Made by a program: the position numbers and the translations under genes
Assembly (NCBI GenBank): GCA_007132365.1
Contig: SLOS01000226.1
Location: forward strand, 1-25,514
Reading direction: 5' to 3'
DNA from: Bacteroidales bacterium
GTDB lineage: Bacteria > Bacteroidota > Bacteroidia > Bacteroidales > PUMT01
DNA length: 25,514 bases
In this document: one piece after another, positions 1-8,695 of the stretch
Numbering within the stretch: the stretch's first letter is position 1
How the letters are laid out: the number at the start of each line of letters is the position of its first letter
The notes under the pieces: model-generated
What the model was told of the DNA's origin: nothing
The model's input: the letters and a program-made list of their open reading frames with translations, nothing else
Databases searched by the model: none

Positions 1-777
1 GACCTTGGAATAAATTACATTGATACAGCTGCTTCATACGGTCGCGGACAAAGCGAGCTTAATATCGGAAGGGTAATGAAAACACGTCGTAGTGAAGTTT
101 GGCTGGCCTCCAAAACACATGATCGCACATACGATGGATCGATGCGCCTGCTTGAAGAGAGTTTGACAGCTTTACAAACTGATCATCTGGATGCCTGGCA
201 ACTGCATAATGTTCAGAGAAAAGATCAACTGGATCAGATATTTGCCGGTAACGGAGCCATCAAAGCCATGGAGAAAGCAAAATCGGAAGGCATGGTTCGT
301 TACACTGGCATTTCAGGGCATTATGAGCCATTGATTCTTATAGATGCTATGAACATGTATCCTTTTGATCAGTTGTTATTAGCCCTCAACGCTGCAGATA
401 TTCACTATTTGAGCTTCAAAAATTACCTCCTTCCCGAAGCCCAGAGAAAAGGAATTGCAACTATCGGGATGAAAGTTGCAACCCGCGGGCGGATGCTTTC
501 AACCTGGACCCCGCCACCCCTTGACGAGCAACCGGCAAGGTTGGCAACCACAAGGCCGGGGACTGTAACGATAAAGGAGGCATTGAAATATAACATGAGT
601 CTTCCTGTCAGTACTACAATAATCGGGGTTGATAATATAGCCCAGCTTGAAGAGGATGTTAAAATTGCCTCTGAATTTTCACCATTGTGTGAAGCCGAAA
701 TGAAAGAGATTGAATTTAAAACACTGCCTATAGTCCGGCAGGGGTTATATTTCCGGCGCTGGGATATGGGGGCGTGA
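1..777 (+). CDS. aldo/keto reductase, 5' end outside the window
   Basis: The reading frame is open from base 1, so the gene starts upstream and only the last 258 residues are seen. The first residues carry the family signature: Asp-8 in NYIDTAASYG and the catalytic Tyr-13. The Lys of LASKTHDR and the His of WQLHNV complete the Asp-Tyr-Lys-His tetrad known for this superfamily. Members are NAD(P)H-dependent oxidoreductases of carbonyl compounds with a TIM-barrel fold. The C-terminal half is less conserved, as usual, and the substrate cannot be read from sequence. An internal ATG at 76 is not the start, because it lies after the catalytic Asp and Tyr. The gene converges on the next one with only 5 bases between the stop codons. 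Confidence 0.88.
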   Translation, partial: DLGINYIDTAASYGRGQSELNIGRVMKTRRSEVWLASKTHDRTYDGSMRLLEESLTALQTDHLDAWQLHNVQRKDQLDQIFAGNGAIKAMEKAKSEGMVRYTGISGHYEPLILIDAMNMYPFDQLLLALNAADIHYLSFKNYLLPEAQRKGIATIGMKVATRGRMLSTWTPPPLDEQPARLATTRPGTVTIKEALKYNMSLPVSTTIIGVDNIAQLEEDVKIASEFSPLCEAEMKEIEFKTLPIVRQGLYFRRWDMGA

Positions 778-782
778 GGAAT

Positions 783-2192
783 TTATAACAGCTCCTCGAT
801 CATCTGTTCAATTGTCTCAATCCCTATCCTTTTGGCAATGATGGTTTTATCAGAATCCACTATATACATGGTAGGTGTGCTGTATATATCATAATAATGA
901 CGGAAGTAGGTCTCGTTCCGGGGGTCAAAAACATTTATCCAGTCCAGGTTGTTGGAGCTGATATATTCGTTCCATTCTTCGATATCATCGTAAATATATA
1001 CAGCAAATATCTTCAGTCCCTGATCCCTGTATTTGTTATAAAGCTTGTTCAGCCTTGGAGTGACAACCTTGCAGTGCCCACATGCCGGTTCATAGAAATA
1101 GATGATTACATATTCAGCATCTGTTTCGTGAAGGCTTGTAAAATTTCCTTCAGGGGTTCTCATTTTCATTTCTGCTGCAGTACGGCCTATAAGATTAGGT
1201 TTTATGCGTTCAACCCTTTCACGCAGCTTTTCAATTGTCTCTTCATTCACCCAGAAAGCTTCCCCGCTAAGGTAATATCTTTCGGCAAGCTCAACAAAAA
1301 CCTCATCAAGCCCCATAATGTGTGATCTCTCATAATGATTCAGCAGGTAGACAACTACATATTGAAAGACCTTGTCGTCGGCTTTGGACAGCTCAATTAT
1401 CCTTACTGCTTCAGGAATGATTGAATCAGGATGCTGTATCAGGATCCGGGTGAAAAAATGCTCCAGTTTATTGTGAAGTACAGGAGTTCTTAAAAGCCGT
1501 TCATCTGAAAAGTCTATGTTGTCGAAAAAATGTCTTTTATTGTACTCATATCCCATGGTCCATCTCAGTGAATCGGGGTTTTTCGCATCTTCGGGAATTT
1601 CAAAGTGGGGGATTACTGGATTTTGCATGGCCCGGATCATATTGGCAATAAGGGTTCCCGGATTTTGATCGATGACTGAGTTCCAGTAATCCTGAACTTC
1701 CTGATCCAGCGCCATTCCTTTTGCCTGAAGATATTTCACAGAATCGGGATTGCTGCGGTTTGTTTCGGTTCTCTGCCGAACAGCTGAGGACAGATTTTGC
1801 TTTTCACCCATAAACAGGTGATATTCCATGAATTGCTGGTTTTCTTCAGATCCTTTTACCTGCATATTGCGGACCGGTTCTTCAAGGCTGGTCTCTATAC
1901 TGAAATCCTGTTCACGGTCAATCAGAAGTTCAAAATAATTCATCTCTGGCATTACCACAAGATAAATTCCTCCGGGAAGCGCTTCATCACCACTGAATAC
2001 ACCCGCTCCGCGGGAATCAACCTGTATGGTGTCTTTAATATACTTCCTGTTTCCGAAATGATAAGCCAGAAGCAGGGTCGTATCCTGCAATCCGTCAATC
2101 CTGACCCTGATATTATAGCCTGAAGAGTATAACGTAGAAGCTGTTGCAATCAATATTACAACAAGAACCATCATCTTTTTCGATCTGCACAT
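783..2192 (-). CDS. exported thioredoxin-like protein, TlpA/ResA type with DUF4369- and DUF5106-like regions
   Basis: The protein has 469 residues. An N-terminal hydrophobic stretch (about residues 7-22) looks like a signal peptide. A beta-rich region (about 26-110) resembles DUF4369, and a helical middle (about 115-330) resembles DUF5106. A C-terminal thioredoxin fold carries the redox motif CGHC at 371-374 and the cis-proline segment YSTPTMY. The family acts outside the cytoplasmic membrane in thiol-disulfide exchange, for example in protein folding or cytochrome maturation. The partner is unknown. No lipobox cysteine is seen, so soluble periplasmic or membrane-anchored forms are both possible. 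A TAnnTTTG box lies 42-49 bases upstream of the start. The glycosyltransferase upstream runs in the same direction, 131 bases away. Domain names are from recognition and were not searched. Confidence 0.85.
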   Translation of the reverse strand: MCRSKKMMVLVVILIATASTLYSSGYNIRVRIDGLQDTTLLLAYHFGNRKYIKDTIQVDSRGAGVFSGDEALPGGIYLVVMPEMNYFELLIDREQDFSIETSLEEPVRNMQVKGSEENQQFMEYHLFMGEKQNLSSAVRQRTETNRSNPDSVKYLQAKGMALDQEVQDYWNSVIDQNPGTLIANMIRAMQNPVIPHFEIPEDAKNPDSLRWTMGYEYNKRHFFDNIDFSDERLLRTPVLHNKLEHFFTRILIQHPDSIIPEAVRIIELSKADDKVFQYVVVYLLNHYERSHIMGLDEVFVELAERYYLSGEAFWVNEETIEKLRERVERIKPNLIGRTAAEMKMRTPEGNFTSLHETDAEYVIIYFYEPACGHCKVVTPRLNKLYNKYRDQGLKIFAVYIYDDIEEWNEYISSNNLDWINVFDPRNETYFRHYYDIYSTPTMYIVDSDKTIIAKRIGIETIEQMIEELL

Positions 2193-2233
2193 TTAGTAAT
2201 TAATATTAATTTGTACTTTTAGTTGTGACACTG

Positions 2234-2241
2234 CAAAAATA
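2234..2241 (-). promoter_or_regulatory. candidate -7 promoter box for the thioredoxin-like gene
   Basis: On the minus strand this reads TATTTTTG, a match to the Bacteroidota -7 consensus TAnnTTTG. It would place the transcript start about 30-35 bases before the ATG. No clear -33 TTTG is seen. Such boxes occur by chance in AT-rich DNA. Confidence 0.45.
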
Positions 2242-2323
2242 ACACCAACAATTGAAAATATTCAGAATATTGCGGTTTTTCAGCTCCGGCGAACCTGAGT
2301 AACCTGAAACAGGTGTATCCATT

Positions 2324-3442
2324 CTATCGAACCTGTCTGTAAAGCGAAATCAGCTTATGCCTTTCTTTTTCCCAGTTCAGGGTATCCGCAGCTATTTGAA
2401 GGTTTTTCTTCCAGTTTTTTTCGGGCGTGCCGAATAAGATCGAATTAATAGATCCGGCTATCCCTTTCGGGGAATAATCTTGTGCGATCAACCCAATTTC
2501 ATATTTTTCAACAATATGTCTCAATTCGGGCAGATCTGAGACCAACACCGGAATACCCGCCATTATGTAATCGAAAAGCTTGTTTGGCAGACTATAGCGG
2601 TAGTTGAGATTACTGTCCTTGTCCAGCGAAAGTCCGAGATCACAAATGCCCGTTAGCTGCATTAATTCTTTATATGGCAGCGGAGGAATAAATACGACCT
2701 TTTTCTGAATGGAGGTTTCGCGGATTTTAGTCTGTAATTCAGGAATAACATCTCCCTTTCCGGCAATAACCAGTATTGCATTATCAATATACCGCATGGC
2801 CTCCACAGCTTCTTCCGCCCCCCTGTCGCGATTAATACCAGCCCCCTGGAGGATAATCAGCTTTTTGTTTTCCGGAAGGCCAAAAAAGGCGGGGGATACT
2901 GCAGCTTTACCTATCCACTTTTCAGGCACGTTCCGGATAATCCGGATATCCTTTCCGTACTTTTCCTTATAGGCAAGGGCAATGGACCTGTTAACCGTTA
3001 TTATATGGCGGAGCTTTGGGAATATAAGCTTTTCAATTGTTTCCCATATCTTTTTAACCGCCGGGCGGCCTGTCAGTTCGGGAACCTCAGTAAAGTATTC
3101 ATGAGTGTCATAAACCAGCGGTTTGCCTCTGATCCGGGATGAAAGGAAGTTGGCCGGCAAAGTGTCCAGGTCATTTGCATGCATGATATCGCAAGGAGTG
3201 AAAAGCAGGAATGTAAACAGCCTTATATTATATTCGGCATAAAACAGCACTCCTTTGTTAAACCAGTGCCTTACACGTCTGGTTTTCCAGGGCATATCAT
3301 CCAACGGTAAACTCCCTCCCAGGATCCTTCCGGTAAGCAAAATATCATAACCCTCATCATGTAATGCGCTGCAATGCCGTTTAACCCTCTGGTCGGTTGC
3401 CAGATCATTTGTTGCAGAAATAATTATTCGTTTTTGTCTCAT
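2324..3442 (-). CDS. glycosyltransferase, family 4-like (GT-B fold)
   Basis: This 372-residue protein has two Rossmann-like halves. The N-terminal acceptor half begins with IIISATNDLATDQRVKRH, a start often seen in family 4 type sugar transferases of this phylum. The C-terminal half has the nucleotide-sugar part, with a strand turning at IAGKGDV and the segment SLPNKLFDYIMAGIPVLVSD followed by LPE, which is the usual donor-binding region. The enzyme should transfer a sugar from a nucleotide donor in the cytoplasm during polysaccharide or glycolipid synthesis. No other glycan genes lie next to it, so the product cannot be named. On the minus strand, TATCTTTA at 3491-3498 is a near-consensus -7 box 49-56 bases before the start. 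Confidence 0.85.
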   Translation of the reverse strand: MRQKRIIISATNDLATDQRVKRHCSALHDEGYDILLTGRILGGSLPLDDMPWKTRRVRHWFNKGVLFYAEYNIRLFTFLLFTPCDIMHANDLDTLPANFLSSRIRGKPLVYDTHEYFTEVPELTGRPAVKKIWETIEKLIFPKLRHIITVNRSIALAYKEKYGKDIRIIRNVPEKWIGKAAVSPAFFGLPENKKLIILQGAGINRDRGAEEAVEAMRYIDNAILVIAGKGDVIPELQTKIRETSIQKKVVFIPPLPYKELMQLTGICDLGLSLDKDSNLNYRYSLPNKLFDYIMAGIPVLVSDLPELRHIVEKYEIGLIAQDYSPKGIAGSINSILFGTPEKNWKKNLQIAADTLNWEKERHKLISLYRQVR

Positions 3443-3581
3443 TGGTATGAAAAGGTACCTGGAAATCGATCATTGTTAATTTATGGTTTGTAAAGATATT
3501 TAAAATACATTAAATTAATTTAAAATCATTCTTAATAATAATCGTAATACCTATATTTACAGTGGTTTTAGACTAATATTG

Positions 3582-3589
3582 TATTTTTG
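3582..3589 (+). promoter_or_regulatory. candidate -7 box for the repeat protein, in an AT-rich 292-bp gap
   Basis: TATTTTTG matches TAnnTTTG and would start a transcript near 3596, leaving a leader of about 140 bases before the ATG at 3735. The whole gap 3443-3734 is very AT-rich and shows no other recognisable element. A near-consensus TATATTTA also occurs at 3552-3559. The choice between the two cannot be made from sequence. Confidence 0.35.
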
Positions 3590-3734
3590 TTTATTTTTTA
3601 TTTAAAAAAATTAAACAATATTATATTTTCAATGTTTATATGCCGTAACTTGTACAACAGAAAACAATAATCAAAAATTAATAAACATCATTAATTTAAT
3701 GAATTAAAATAGTTAATCTAAAATCTTAAATAAT

Positions 3735-4286
3735 ATGAAAACGATAATTAATAAACTGAAGAAACACCTGCTTGTATCATCTCTACTTATCTCTGCCGTA
3801 ACAATGTCCGCTGCTGATCTCAGATATCCTTCTGCGCCTCAATTTAATAACATTAATCTAACCTCCATGTATGTTGAGTTTTTGTCCGGAAATATAAATG
3901 AAACAGCACTTGAAATGGAGAAGTGGATGTACGATATTTCTTACTGGAACTATTCGTGGATTGCTGAGGCTGATGACCCAGAGGTTCTAATCGAGGATTG
4001 GATGGCTGATGCCTCTTACTGGAACTATTCGTGGATTGCTGAGGTTAATGACCCAGAGGTTTTGATAGAGGAGTGGATGGTTGATGCCTCTTACTGGAAC
4101 TATTCGTGGATTGCTGAGGTTAATGACCCAGAGGTTTTGATAGAGGAGTGGATGTCAGACCCGGATCACTGGAGGCTCACCACTAGACATGATTGTGCAA
4201 GGCTTAATGAAGCAGCTGTCCCCGAAAAAAGTATGAGAATTAATGATTGGATGAAGGATACAGGTAGATGGATTACCGGAAGCTGA
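3735..4286 (+). CDS. small secreted protein with 25-residue tandem repeats and five Trp-Met motifs
   Basis: The protein has 183 residues. An N-terminal signal peptide is likely: basic KKHLLVS, then a hydrophobic core ending near SAAD at about residues 25-28. The mature part is acidic and rich in Trp and Tyr. It holds three 25-residue tandem copies beginning SYWNYSWIAE (residues 69-143). A degenerate motif W-M-x-D-x-x-x-W occurs five times: KWMYDISYW, DWMADASYW, EWMVDASYW, EWMSDPDHW and DWMKDTGRW. Each is preceded by a short hydrophobic-acidic strand such as EVLIE. The pattern suggests a repeated short beta or helical unit exported to the periplasm or cell surface. No catalytic motif is seen and the function is not recognised. 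The gene stands alone, with a terminator directly after it. Confidence 0.8.
   Translation: MKTIINKLKKHLLVSSLLISAVTMSAADLRYPSAPQFNNINLTSMYVEFLSGNINETALEMEKWMYDISYWNYSWIAEADDPEVLIEDWMADASYWNYSWIAEVNDPEVLIEEWMVDASYWNYSWIAEVNDPEVLIEEWMSDPDHWRLTTRHDCARLNEAAVPEKSMRINDWMKDTGRWITGS
3939..4163 (+). repeat. three tandem 75-bp repeats inside the secreted protein gene
   Basis: Units start at 3939, 4014 and 4089. Units 2 and 3 are identical over about the first 66 bases. Unit 1 differs at a handful of positions. Identity at silent sites points to recent duplication or gene conversion rather than old repeats kept by selection on the protein. The period is a multiple of three, so copy number can change without a frameshift. 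Confidence 0.95.
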
Positions 4287-4316
4287 CCGGTCATAATAAT
4301 ATTAATCAATATAATT

Positions 4317-4349
4317 AAGAGGTTGTCTCAGAAGGGGCAGCCTCTTTTT
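4317..4349 (+). terminator. rho-independent terminator after the repeat protein
   Basis: AAGAGGTTGT (4317-4326) pairs with GCAGCCTCTT (4337-4346) over ten positions with two G-U pairs. A loop of ten bases separates the arms and a T run follows. It lies 30 bases after the stop codon. Confidence 0.8.
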
Positions 4350-4489
4350 CTTCCAGTCTGCTTCCAGTCTATAAACCAGGTTCTCTCCCCAGACAGCTTA
4401 TTTTATTAATTATCCTTCAGATCACCTTATTGATGGTTAATTTTTCGATCCTTTAGTTTCCGGCGGAGTGAATTTAGCCTGATTCTTTT

Positions 4490-4497
4490 TATCTTTG
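4490..4497 (+). promoter_or_regulatory. candidate -7 box for argS
   Basis: TATCTTTG is an exact TAnnTTTG match, 41-48 bases before the ATG at 4538. No convincing -33 TTTG is seen at the expected distance. Confidence 0.5.
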
Positions 4498-4537
4498 CAT
4501 CCTTTAATTACAACCTGTTAATTTCATCCTGGTGAAA

Positions 4538-6328
4538 ATGCGAATTGAGAATATCATTACCGGTGCGGTAAAACGGTTTTTTATCGAGAAAGAGCTTCCT
4601 CTTTCCGACACCTCATCTGTTCAACTTCAAAAAACCCGCAGGGAGTTTAAGGGGGATATCACCCTTGTGGTATTTCCCTTTGTCAGACTGATGAAAAAAT
4701 CACCAGATGAGGCTGCAGAAGACCTGGGCCTCTACCTGTCAGGGCTGCCTGAAATTAAAAGCTATAATGTAATCAAAGGATTTCTTAATCTTGAGATTGA
4801 ACACACCTACTGGACCGGATTTGTAGCTGAAGCGGCTGCTAATGATAAATATGGCGTGAAGGCTCAGCAGGGCAAGAGAGAAACGGTACTGGTGGAATTT
4901 TCCTCTCCAAATACCAATAAGCCTTTACATTTGGGACATATACGGAATAATCTGCTGGGATACAGTATTTCCCTTATTCTTGAGGCCAACGGCATGAATG
5001 TTAAAAAGGTTAATCTGGTAAATGACAGGGGTATTCATATATGTAAAACCATGCTTGCATGGCAGAAATGGGGTGAAAACAAATCTCCCGCTGATACAGG
5101 AGTAAAGGGTGATCATTTTGTTGGCGATATGTATGTGAGATTTGAAAAAGCATACAGAAATGAGGTTGATGAACTGGTTAAGGGTGGAATGAGTGAGGAT
5201 GAAGCCAGGGTCGAAGCACCACTGATTAAGGAAGCCCGGGAAATGCTGAGAAAATGGGAGGCTGATGATCCTGCTACAACTGAATTGTGGAGGAGAATGA
5301 ATGGATGGGTGTACCAGGGGTTTGATATAACTTATCGGAGACTGGGGGTTTCTTTCGATAAAATTTACTATGAATCTGAAACATATCATACCGGTAAAAC
5401 CATAGTTGAGGAAGGGCTTAAAAGATCGGTACTGAAAAAAAAGGAAGATGGTTCGGTTTGGGCTGACCTTACGGGGCGCGGACTGGATGAGAAGCTGCTG
5501 CTGCGCTCCGATGGAACATCAGTGTATATAACACAGGACCTGGGTACTGCAGTTTTGCGCCAGAAGGACTATAATGCCGGCAAGATGTATTATGTTGTCG
5601 GAAATGAGCAGGATTACCATTTTAAGGTGCTTTCGCTTATTCTGGATGAGCTTGGCTATGACTGGGCAGATTCGCTGGAGCATATATCCTATGGCATGGT
5701 TGAGCTTCCCTCGGGTAAAATGAAATCCCGTGAGGGAAAAGTGGTTGATGCGGATAACCTTATTGATGAAATGATTGAAACAGCAGGCAAGCTTTCAGAT
5801 GAGCTTGGGAAACTTGACGATCTGACAGAAGGAGAGAGGAAGGACATTGTAGATACCATAGCAATGGGCGCTCTGAAGTATTTTATTTTAAAGGTAGATC
5901 CTAAAAAAAATATGATTTTCAATCCGGAGGAGTCGATTGATTTTAATGGCAATACAGGCCCTTTTATCCAGTACACTCATGCAAGAATATGTTCATTGCT
6001 TAAAAAATCTGCACAACGGGGAATATTGCCCGGTAATTATGATTTTTCGGGTATTACACTGAGCGATAAGGAGAAAAGGGTCGCTGCGTTACTACACGAA
6101 TTTCCACCTGTTGTTCAAGAAGCAGGAAGAAGCTGTAGTCCGGCTCTTATTGCAAACCTTGTTTATGACCTGTCAAAGGAATATAATCAATTCTATCATG
6201 ACCATCAGGTAATCAGGGAGGAAAACATGTCTTTAAGGGATTTCCGTCTGTTACTTACTGCATTGACAGGCGATGTGATCAGAAAGGGGATGGGCCTGCT
6301 TGGGATAATGGTGCCTGAAAAGATGTAA
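4538..6328 (+). CDS. argS: arginyl-tRNA synthetase
   Basis: The product is a class I aminoacyl-tRNA synthetase of 596 residues that charges tRNA-Arg in the cytoplasm. Seen in order: an N-terminal Add-1-like domain (about 1-95); the HIGH-type motif in SSPNTNKPLHLGHIRNN (HLGH near 131-134); a KMSKS-region equivalent at GKMKSREGKVVDADNLI; and a C-terminal helical anticodon-binding domain with NTGPFIQYTHARICSLL. Length is normal for the family. An in-frame GTG at 4532 could add two residues. The ATG at 4538 is preferred because neither codon has a clear ribosome site and ATG is the commoner start. It opens a same-strand run with ffh and folD, although each gene has its own upstream gap. Confidence 0.97.
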   Translation: MRIENIITGAVKRFFIEKELPLSDTSSVQLQKTRREFKGDITLVVFPFVRLMKKSPDEAAEDLGLYLSGLPEIKSYNVIKGFLNLEIEHTYWTGFVAEAAANDKYGVKAQQGKRETVLVEFSSPNTNKPLHLGHIRNNLLGYSISLILEANGMNVKKVNLVNDRGIHICKTMLAWQKWGENKSPADTGVKGDHFVGDMYVRFEKAYRNEVDELVKGGMSEDEARVEAPLIKEAREMLRKWEADDPATTELWRRMNGWVYQGFDITYRRLGVSFDKIYYESETYHTGKTIVEEGLKRSVLKKKEDGSVWADLTGRGLDEKLLLRSDGTSVYITQDLGTAVLRQKDYNAGKMYYVVGNEQDYHFKVLSLILDELGYDWADSLEHISYGMVELPSGKMKSREGKVVDADNLIDEMIETAGKLSDELGKLDDLTEGERKDIVDTIAMGALKYFILKVDPKKNMIFNPEESIDFNGNTGPFIQYTHARICSLLKKSAQRGILPGNYDFSGITLSDKEKRVAALLHEFPPVVQEAGRSCSPALIANLVYDLSKEYNQFYHDHQVIREENMSLRDFRLLLTALTGDVIRKGMGLLGIMVPEKM

Positions 6329-6377
6329 TCACCGCAGGTGACAAGATATCAATGAATGAAGGTTGCTCTGTCCGAGG

Positions 6378-6409
6378 TTTGGCAAAAGCAGTTGTAATAT
6401 TTAATTTTG
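6378..6409 (+). promoter_or_regulatory. candidate promoter for ffh, with both -33 and -7 elements
   Basis: TTTG at 6378-6381 and TAATTTTG at 6402-6409 are separated by 20 bases. This fits the Bacteroidota consensus TTTG, about 19-21 bases, then TAnnTTTG. It is the best two-part promoter in the window. The start site would be near 6414, about 20 bases before the ATG. Confidence 0.6.
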
Positions 6410-6436
6410 TTGTAATAACAGAAAAAATGATTGATA

Positions 6437-7771
6437 ATGTTTGAAAATTTAACCGAAAAGCTTGAAAATTCCTTTAAACTGCTTAAAGGCGAGGGTTATA
6501 TAACGGAAATCAATGTTGCAGAGACCCTCAAAGAGGTCAGAAGGGCGCTTCTTGATGCTGACGTAAACTATAAAATAGCCAAGAGTTTTACAGATACTGT
6601 AAAGGAAAAGGCACTCGGACAGAATGTACTTTCTTCGGTAAAACCCGGGGAAATGCTTGTCAAAATAGTTCATGATGAACTGTCCTCCCTCATGGGGGGA
6701 CAGATGGAGGATATTAATATAAAACCAAATCCGGCTGTAATACTTGTCGCCGGTTTGCAGGGTTCCGGGAAAACCACATTTTCCGGTAAGCTTGCCAGGT
6801 TTCTTAAATCAAAAAAAGGCAAGAATCCGCTTCTTGTTGCGGGTGACGTTTACCGGCCTGCTGCCATAGAGCAGTTAAAGATTCTGGGTGAGCAGATTGA
6901 TGTACCCGTATATACTGAAGAGGGTAACCAGCAACCTGTCAAAATTGCCAAATCAGCTGTCCTGCATGCCAGGCAGCAGGGACACAACCTTGTGATAATA
7001 GATACCGCCGGCCGCCTCGCCGTTGATGAGCAGATGATGAATGAGATCTCTGCTGTTAAAAAAGCTGTGAACCCGCATGAGGTTCTGTTTGTTGTTGATG
7101 CCATGACCGGTCAGGATGCAGTTAATACAGCAAAAGCTTTTAACGACAGACTCGATTTTGACGGTGTTGTACTTACCAAACTCGATGGTGACACAAGGGG
7201 TGGAGCTGCCCTTTCAATCCGCTCGGTGGTCAATAAACCCATCAAATTCGTCGGTTCAGGTGAAAAACTGGAAGCCATAGATGTTTTCCATCCTGAAAGA
7301 ATGGCAGACAGGATCCTGGGTATGGGCGATGTAGTAACGCTCGTTGAGCGTGCACAGGAACAATTTGATGAGGCAGAATCGAGGAAACTGCATAAAAAGA
7401 TTGCAAAAAACCAATTTAACTTCGATGATTTCATTTCGCAGATTCAGCAGATAAAAAAGATGGGTAACCTTAAGGAGCTGGCCAGTATGATACCCGGTGT
7501 CGGTAAAGCAATGAAAAACCTGGATATTGATGATGATGCCTTCAGGGGAATTGAAGCCATAATTAAATCAATGACCCCGGAGGAGAGAGAAAATCCCGCC
7601 ATTATTAACGGCAGCAGAAGAAAGAGAATTGCTGACGGAAGTGGAACCACCATACAGGAGGTTAACCGGCTTATCAAACAATTTGACGAAACCAGGAAAA
7701 TGATGAGAATGATGACCAGCGGAAAGAAAGGCGGAAAAATACCAAAGGGTATGCCTATGATGGGACGTTAA
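6437..7771 (+). CDS. ffh: signal recognition particle protein Ffh (SRP54)
   Basis: This 444-residue GTPase binds 4.5S RNA and signal sequences of nascent membrane proteins and hands ribosomes to FtsY. Seen in order: an N domain beginning MFENLTEKLE; the G1 P-loop GLQGSGKTT (106-114); the RPAAIEQL segment; the G3 motif IIDTAGRL; a DAMTGQDAVN segment; the G4 TKLDGDTRGG; then GSGEKLEAIDVFHPERMADRILGMGD; and a methionine-rich M domain ending PKGMPMMGR. Length is normal. The ATG at 6437 is chosen over an in-frame TTG at 6431 because Ffh proteins conventionally start at this Met. No 4.5S RNA gene is visible in the window. Confidence 0.98.
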   Translation: MFENLTEKLENSFKLLKGEGYITEINVAETLKEVRRALLDADVNYKIAKSFTDTVKEKALGQNVLSSVKPGEMLVKIVHDELSSLMGGQMEDINIKPNPAVILVAGLQGSGKTTFSGKLARFLKSKKGKNPLLVAGDVYRPAAIEQLKILGEQIDVPVYTEEGNQQPVKIAKSAVLHARQQGHNLVIIDTAGRLAVDEQMMNEISAVKKAVNPHEVLFVVDAMTGQDAVNTAKAFNDRLDFDGVVLTKLDGDTRGGAALSIRSVVNKPIKFVGSGEKLEAIDVFHPERMADRILGMGDVVTLVERAQEQFDEAESRKLHKKIAKNQFNFDDFISQIQQIKKMGNLKELASMIPGVGKAMKNLDIDDDAFRGIEAIIKSMTPEERENPAIINGSRRKRIADGSGTTIQEVNRLIKQFDETRKMMRMMTSGKKGGKIPKGMPMMGR

Positions 7772-7810
7772 ACCATTATTTAAATACAATCACTTAATAT
7801 ATTGCTGTAC

Positions 7811-8695
7811 ATGATTTTATTAGATGGAAAGAAAATATCTGCTCAAATAAAGAACGAGATTGCCTCTGCGGTTAACGGGATGGAGAAGTCCGGTCAGAAG
7901 ATACCGCATCTTGCTGCGATTATAGTTGGCAGTGACGGTGCCAGTGAGACTTATGTTGCCCATAAGGTAAAAGCATGTGAGCAGGTCGGTTTTAGATCCA
8001 CTCTTGTCCGCCTGACAGAAAAAGTGCAGCAAAAGCTCCTTCTTGAAAAAATTGATGAAATAAATGAAAATGCCGATATTGATGGTGTTATTGTGCAATT
8101 ACCTTTGCCTGCCCATATTTCGGAAGAAAGGGTGATTGAGAGAATAAAAGTGGAAAAGGATGTGGACGGATTTCATCCGGTCAATGTCGGGAGACTGTTC
8201 ATTAATCAGCCCTCATATATTTCTGCAACACCCAATGGTATAATTGAGCTGATAAAAAGATATAATATAGAAACCTCCGGTAAACATTGTGTAATCCTCG
8301 GCAGAAGCAATATTGTCGGTAAACCTATGGCTGTATTGATGGCCCGTAAGGGCTATCCCGGTGATGCTACAGTAACTATCTGCCACAGCAGGACAAAAGA
8401 TATTGAGGATTTGTGCCGCCAGGCAGATATCCTGATAGTGGCAATGGGTAAGGCAGAATTTGTAACTGCGGGCATGGTAAAGGACGGGGCTGTTGTAATC
8501 GATGTTGGCATTACCAGGGTTAAATCAGATAAAACCAGGTCCGGCTGGAAATTACTGGGAGATGTCAAATTTGATGAAGTTGCTTCCAAATGCAGTTATA
8601 TAACCCCTGTGCCCGGGGGAGTAGGACCAATGACAATAGTATCCCTTCTTAACAATACAATGAAAGCTGCAAAAAAAGAAATATACAAATTGTAA
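7811..8695 (+). CDS. folD: bifunctional methylenetetrahydrofolate dehydrogenase/cyclohydrolase FolD
   Basis: This 294-residue enzyme interconverts 5,10-methylene-, 5,10-methenyl- and 10-formyl-tetrahydrofolate using NADP(H) in the cytoplasm. The catalytic Tyr-48 and Lys-52 are in ETYVAHK, the substrate-binding loop VIVQLPLPAH follows, and the cofactor segment is GRSNIVGKPMAVLM. The C-terminal signature is TPVPGGVGPMTIVSLLNNT. The start is the ATG at 7811 (MILLDGK). A TTG at 7802 would add three residues with no family support. It lies 39 bases after ffh and is probably co-transcribed. Confidence 0.97.
   Translation: MILLDGKKISAQIKNEIASAVNGMEKSGQKIPHLAAIIVGSDGASETYVAHKVKACEQVGFRSTLVRLTEKVQQKLLLEKIDEINENADIDGVIVQLPLPAHISEERVIERIKVEKDVDGFHPVNVGRLFINQPSYISATPNGIIELIKRYNIETSGKHCVILGRSNIVGKPMAVLMARKGYPGDATVTICHSRTKDIEDLCRQADILIVAMGKAEFVTAGMVKDGAVVIDVGITRVKSDKTRSGWKLLGDVKFDEVASKCSYITPVPGGVGPMTIVSLLNNTMKAAKKEIYKL

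Noticed and set aside
897..1325. An open frame of 142 codons on the plus strand opposite the thioredoxin-like gene
   Set aside because: It is a shadow of a gene with clear motifs (CGHC and cis-Pro). It has no recognisable domain and no start context.
3939..4163. CRISPR-like direct repeats
   Set aside because: The repeats are contiguous 75-bp units in frame with a coding sequence, have no spacers, and no cas genes are present.
6329..6341. Hairpin TCACC-GCA-GGTGA after argS as a terminator
   Set aside because: It has a five-base stem with no T tract after it, so it is too weak to call.
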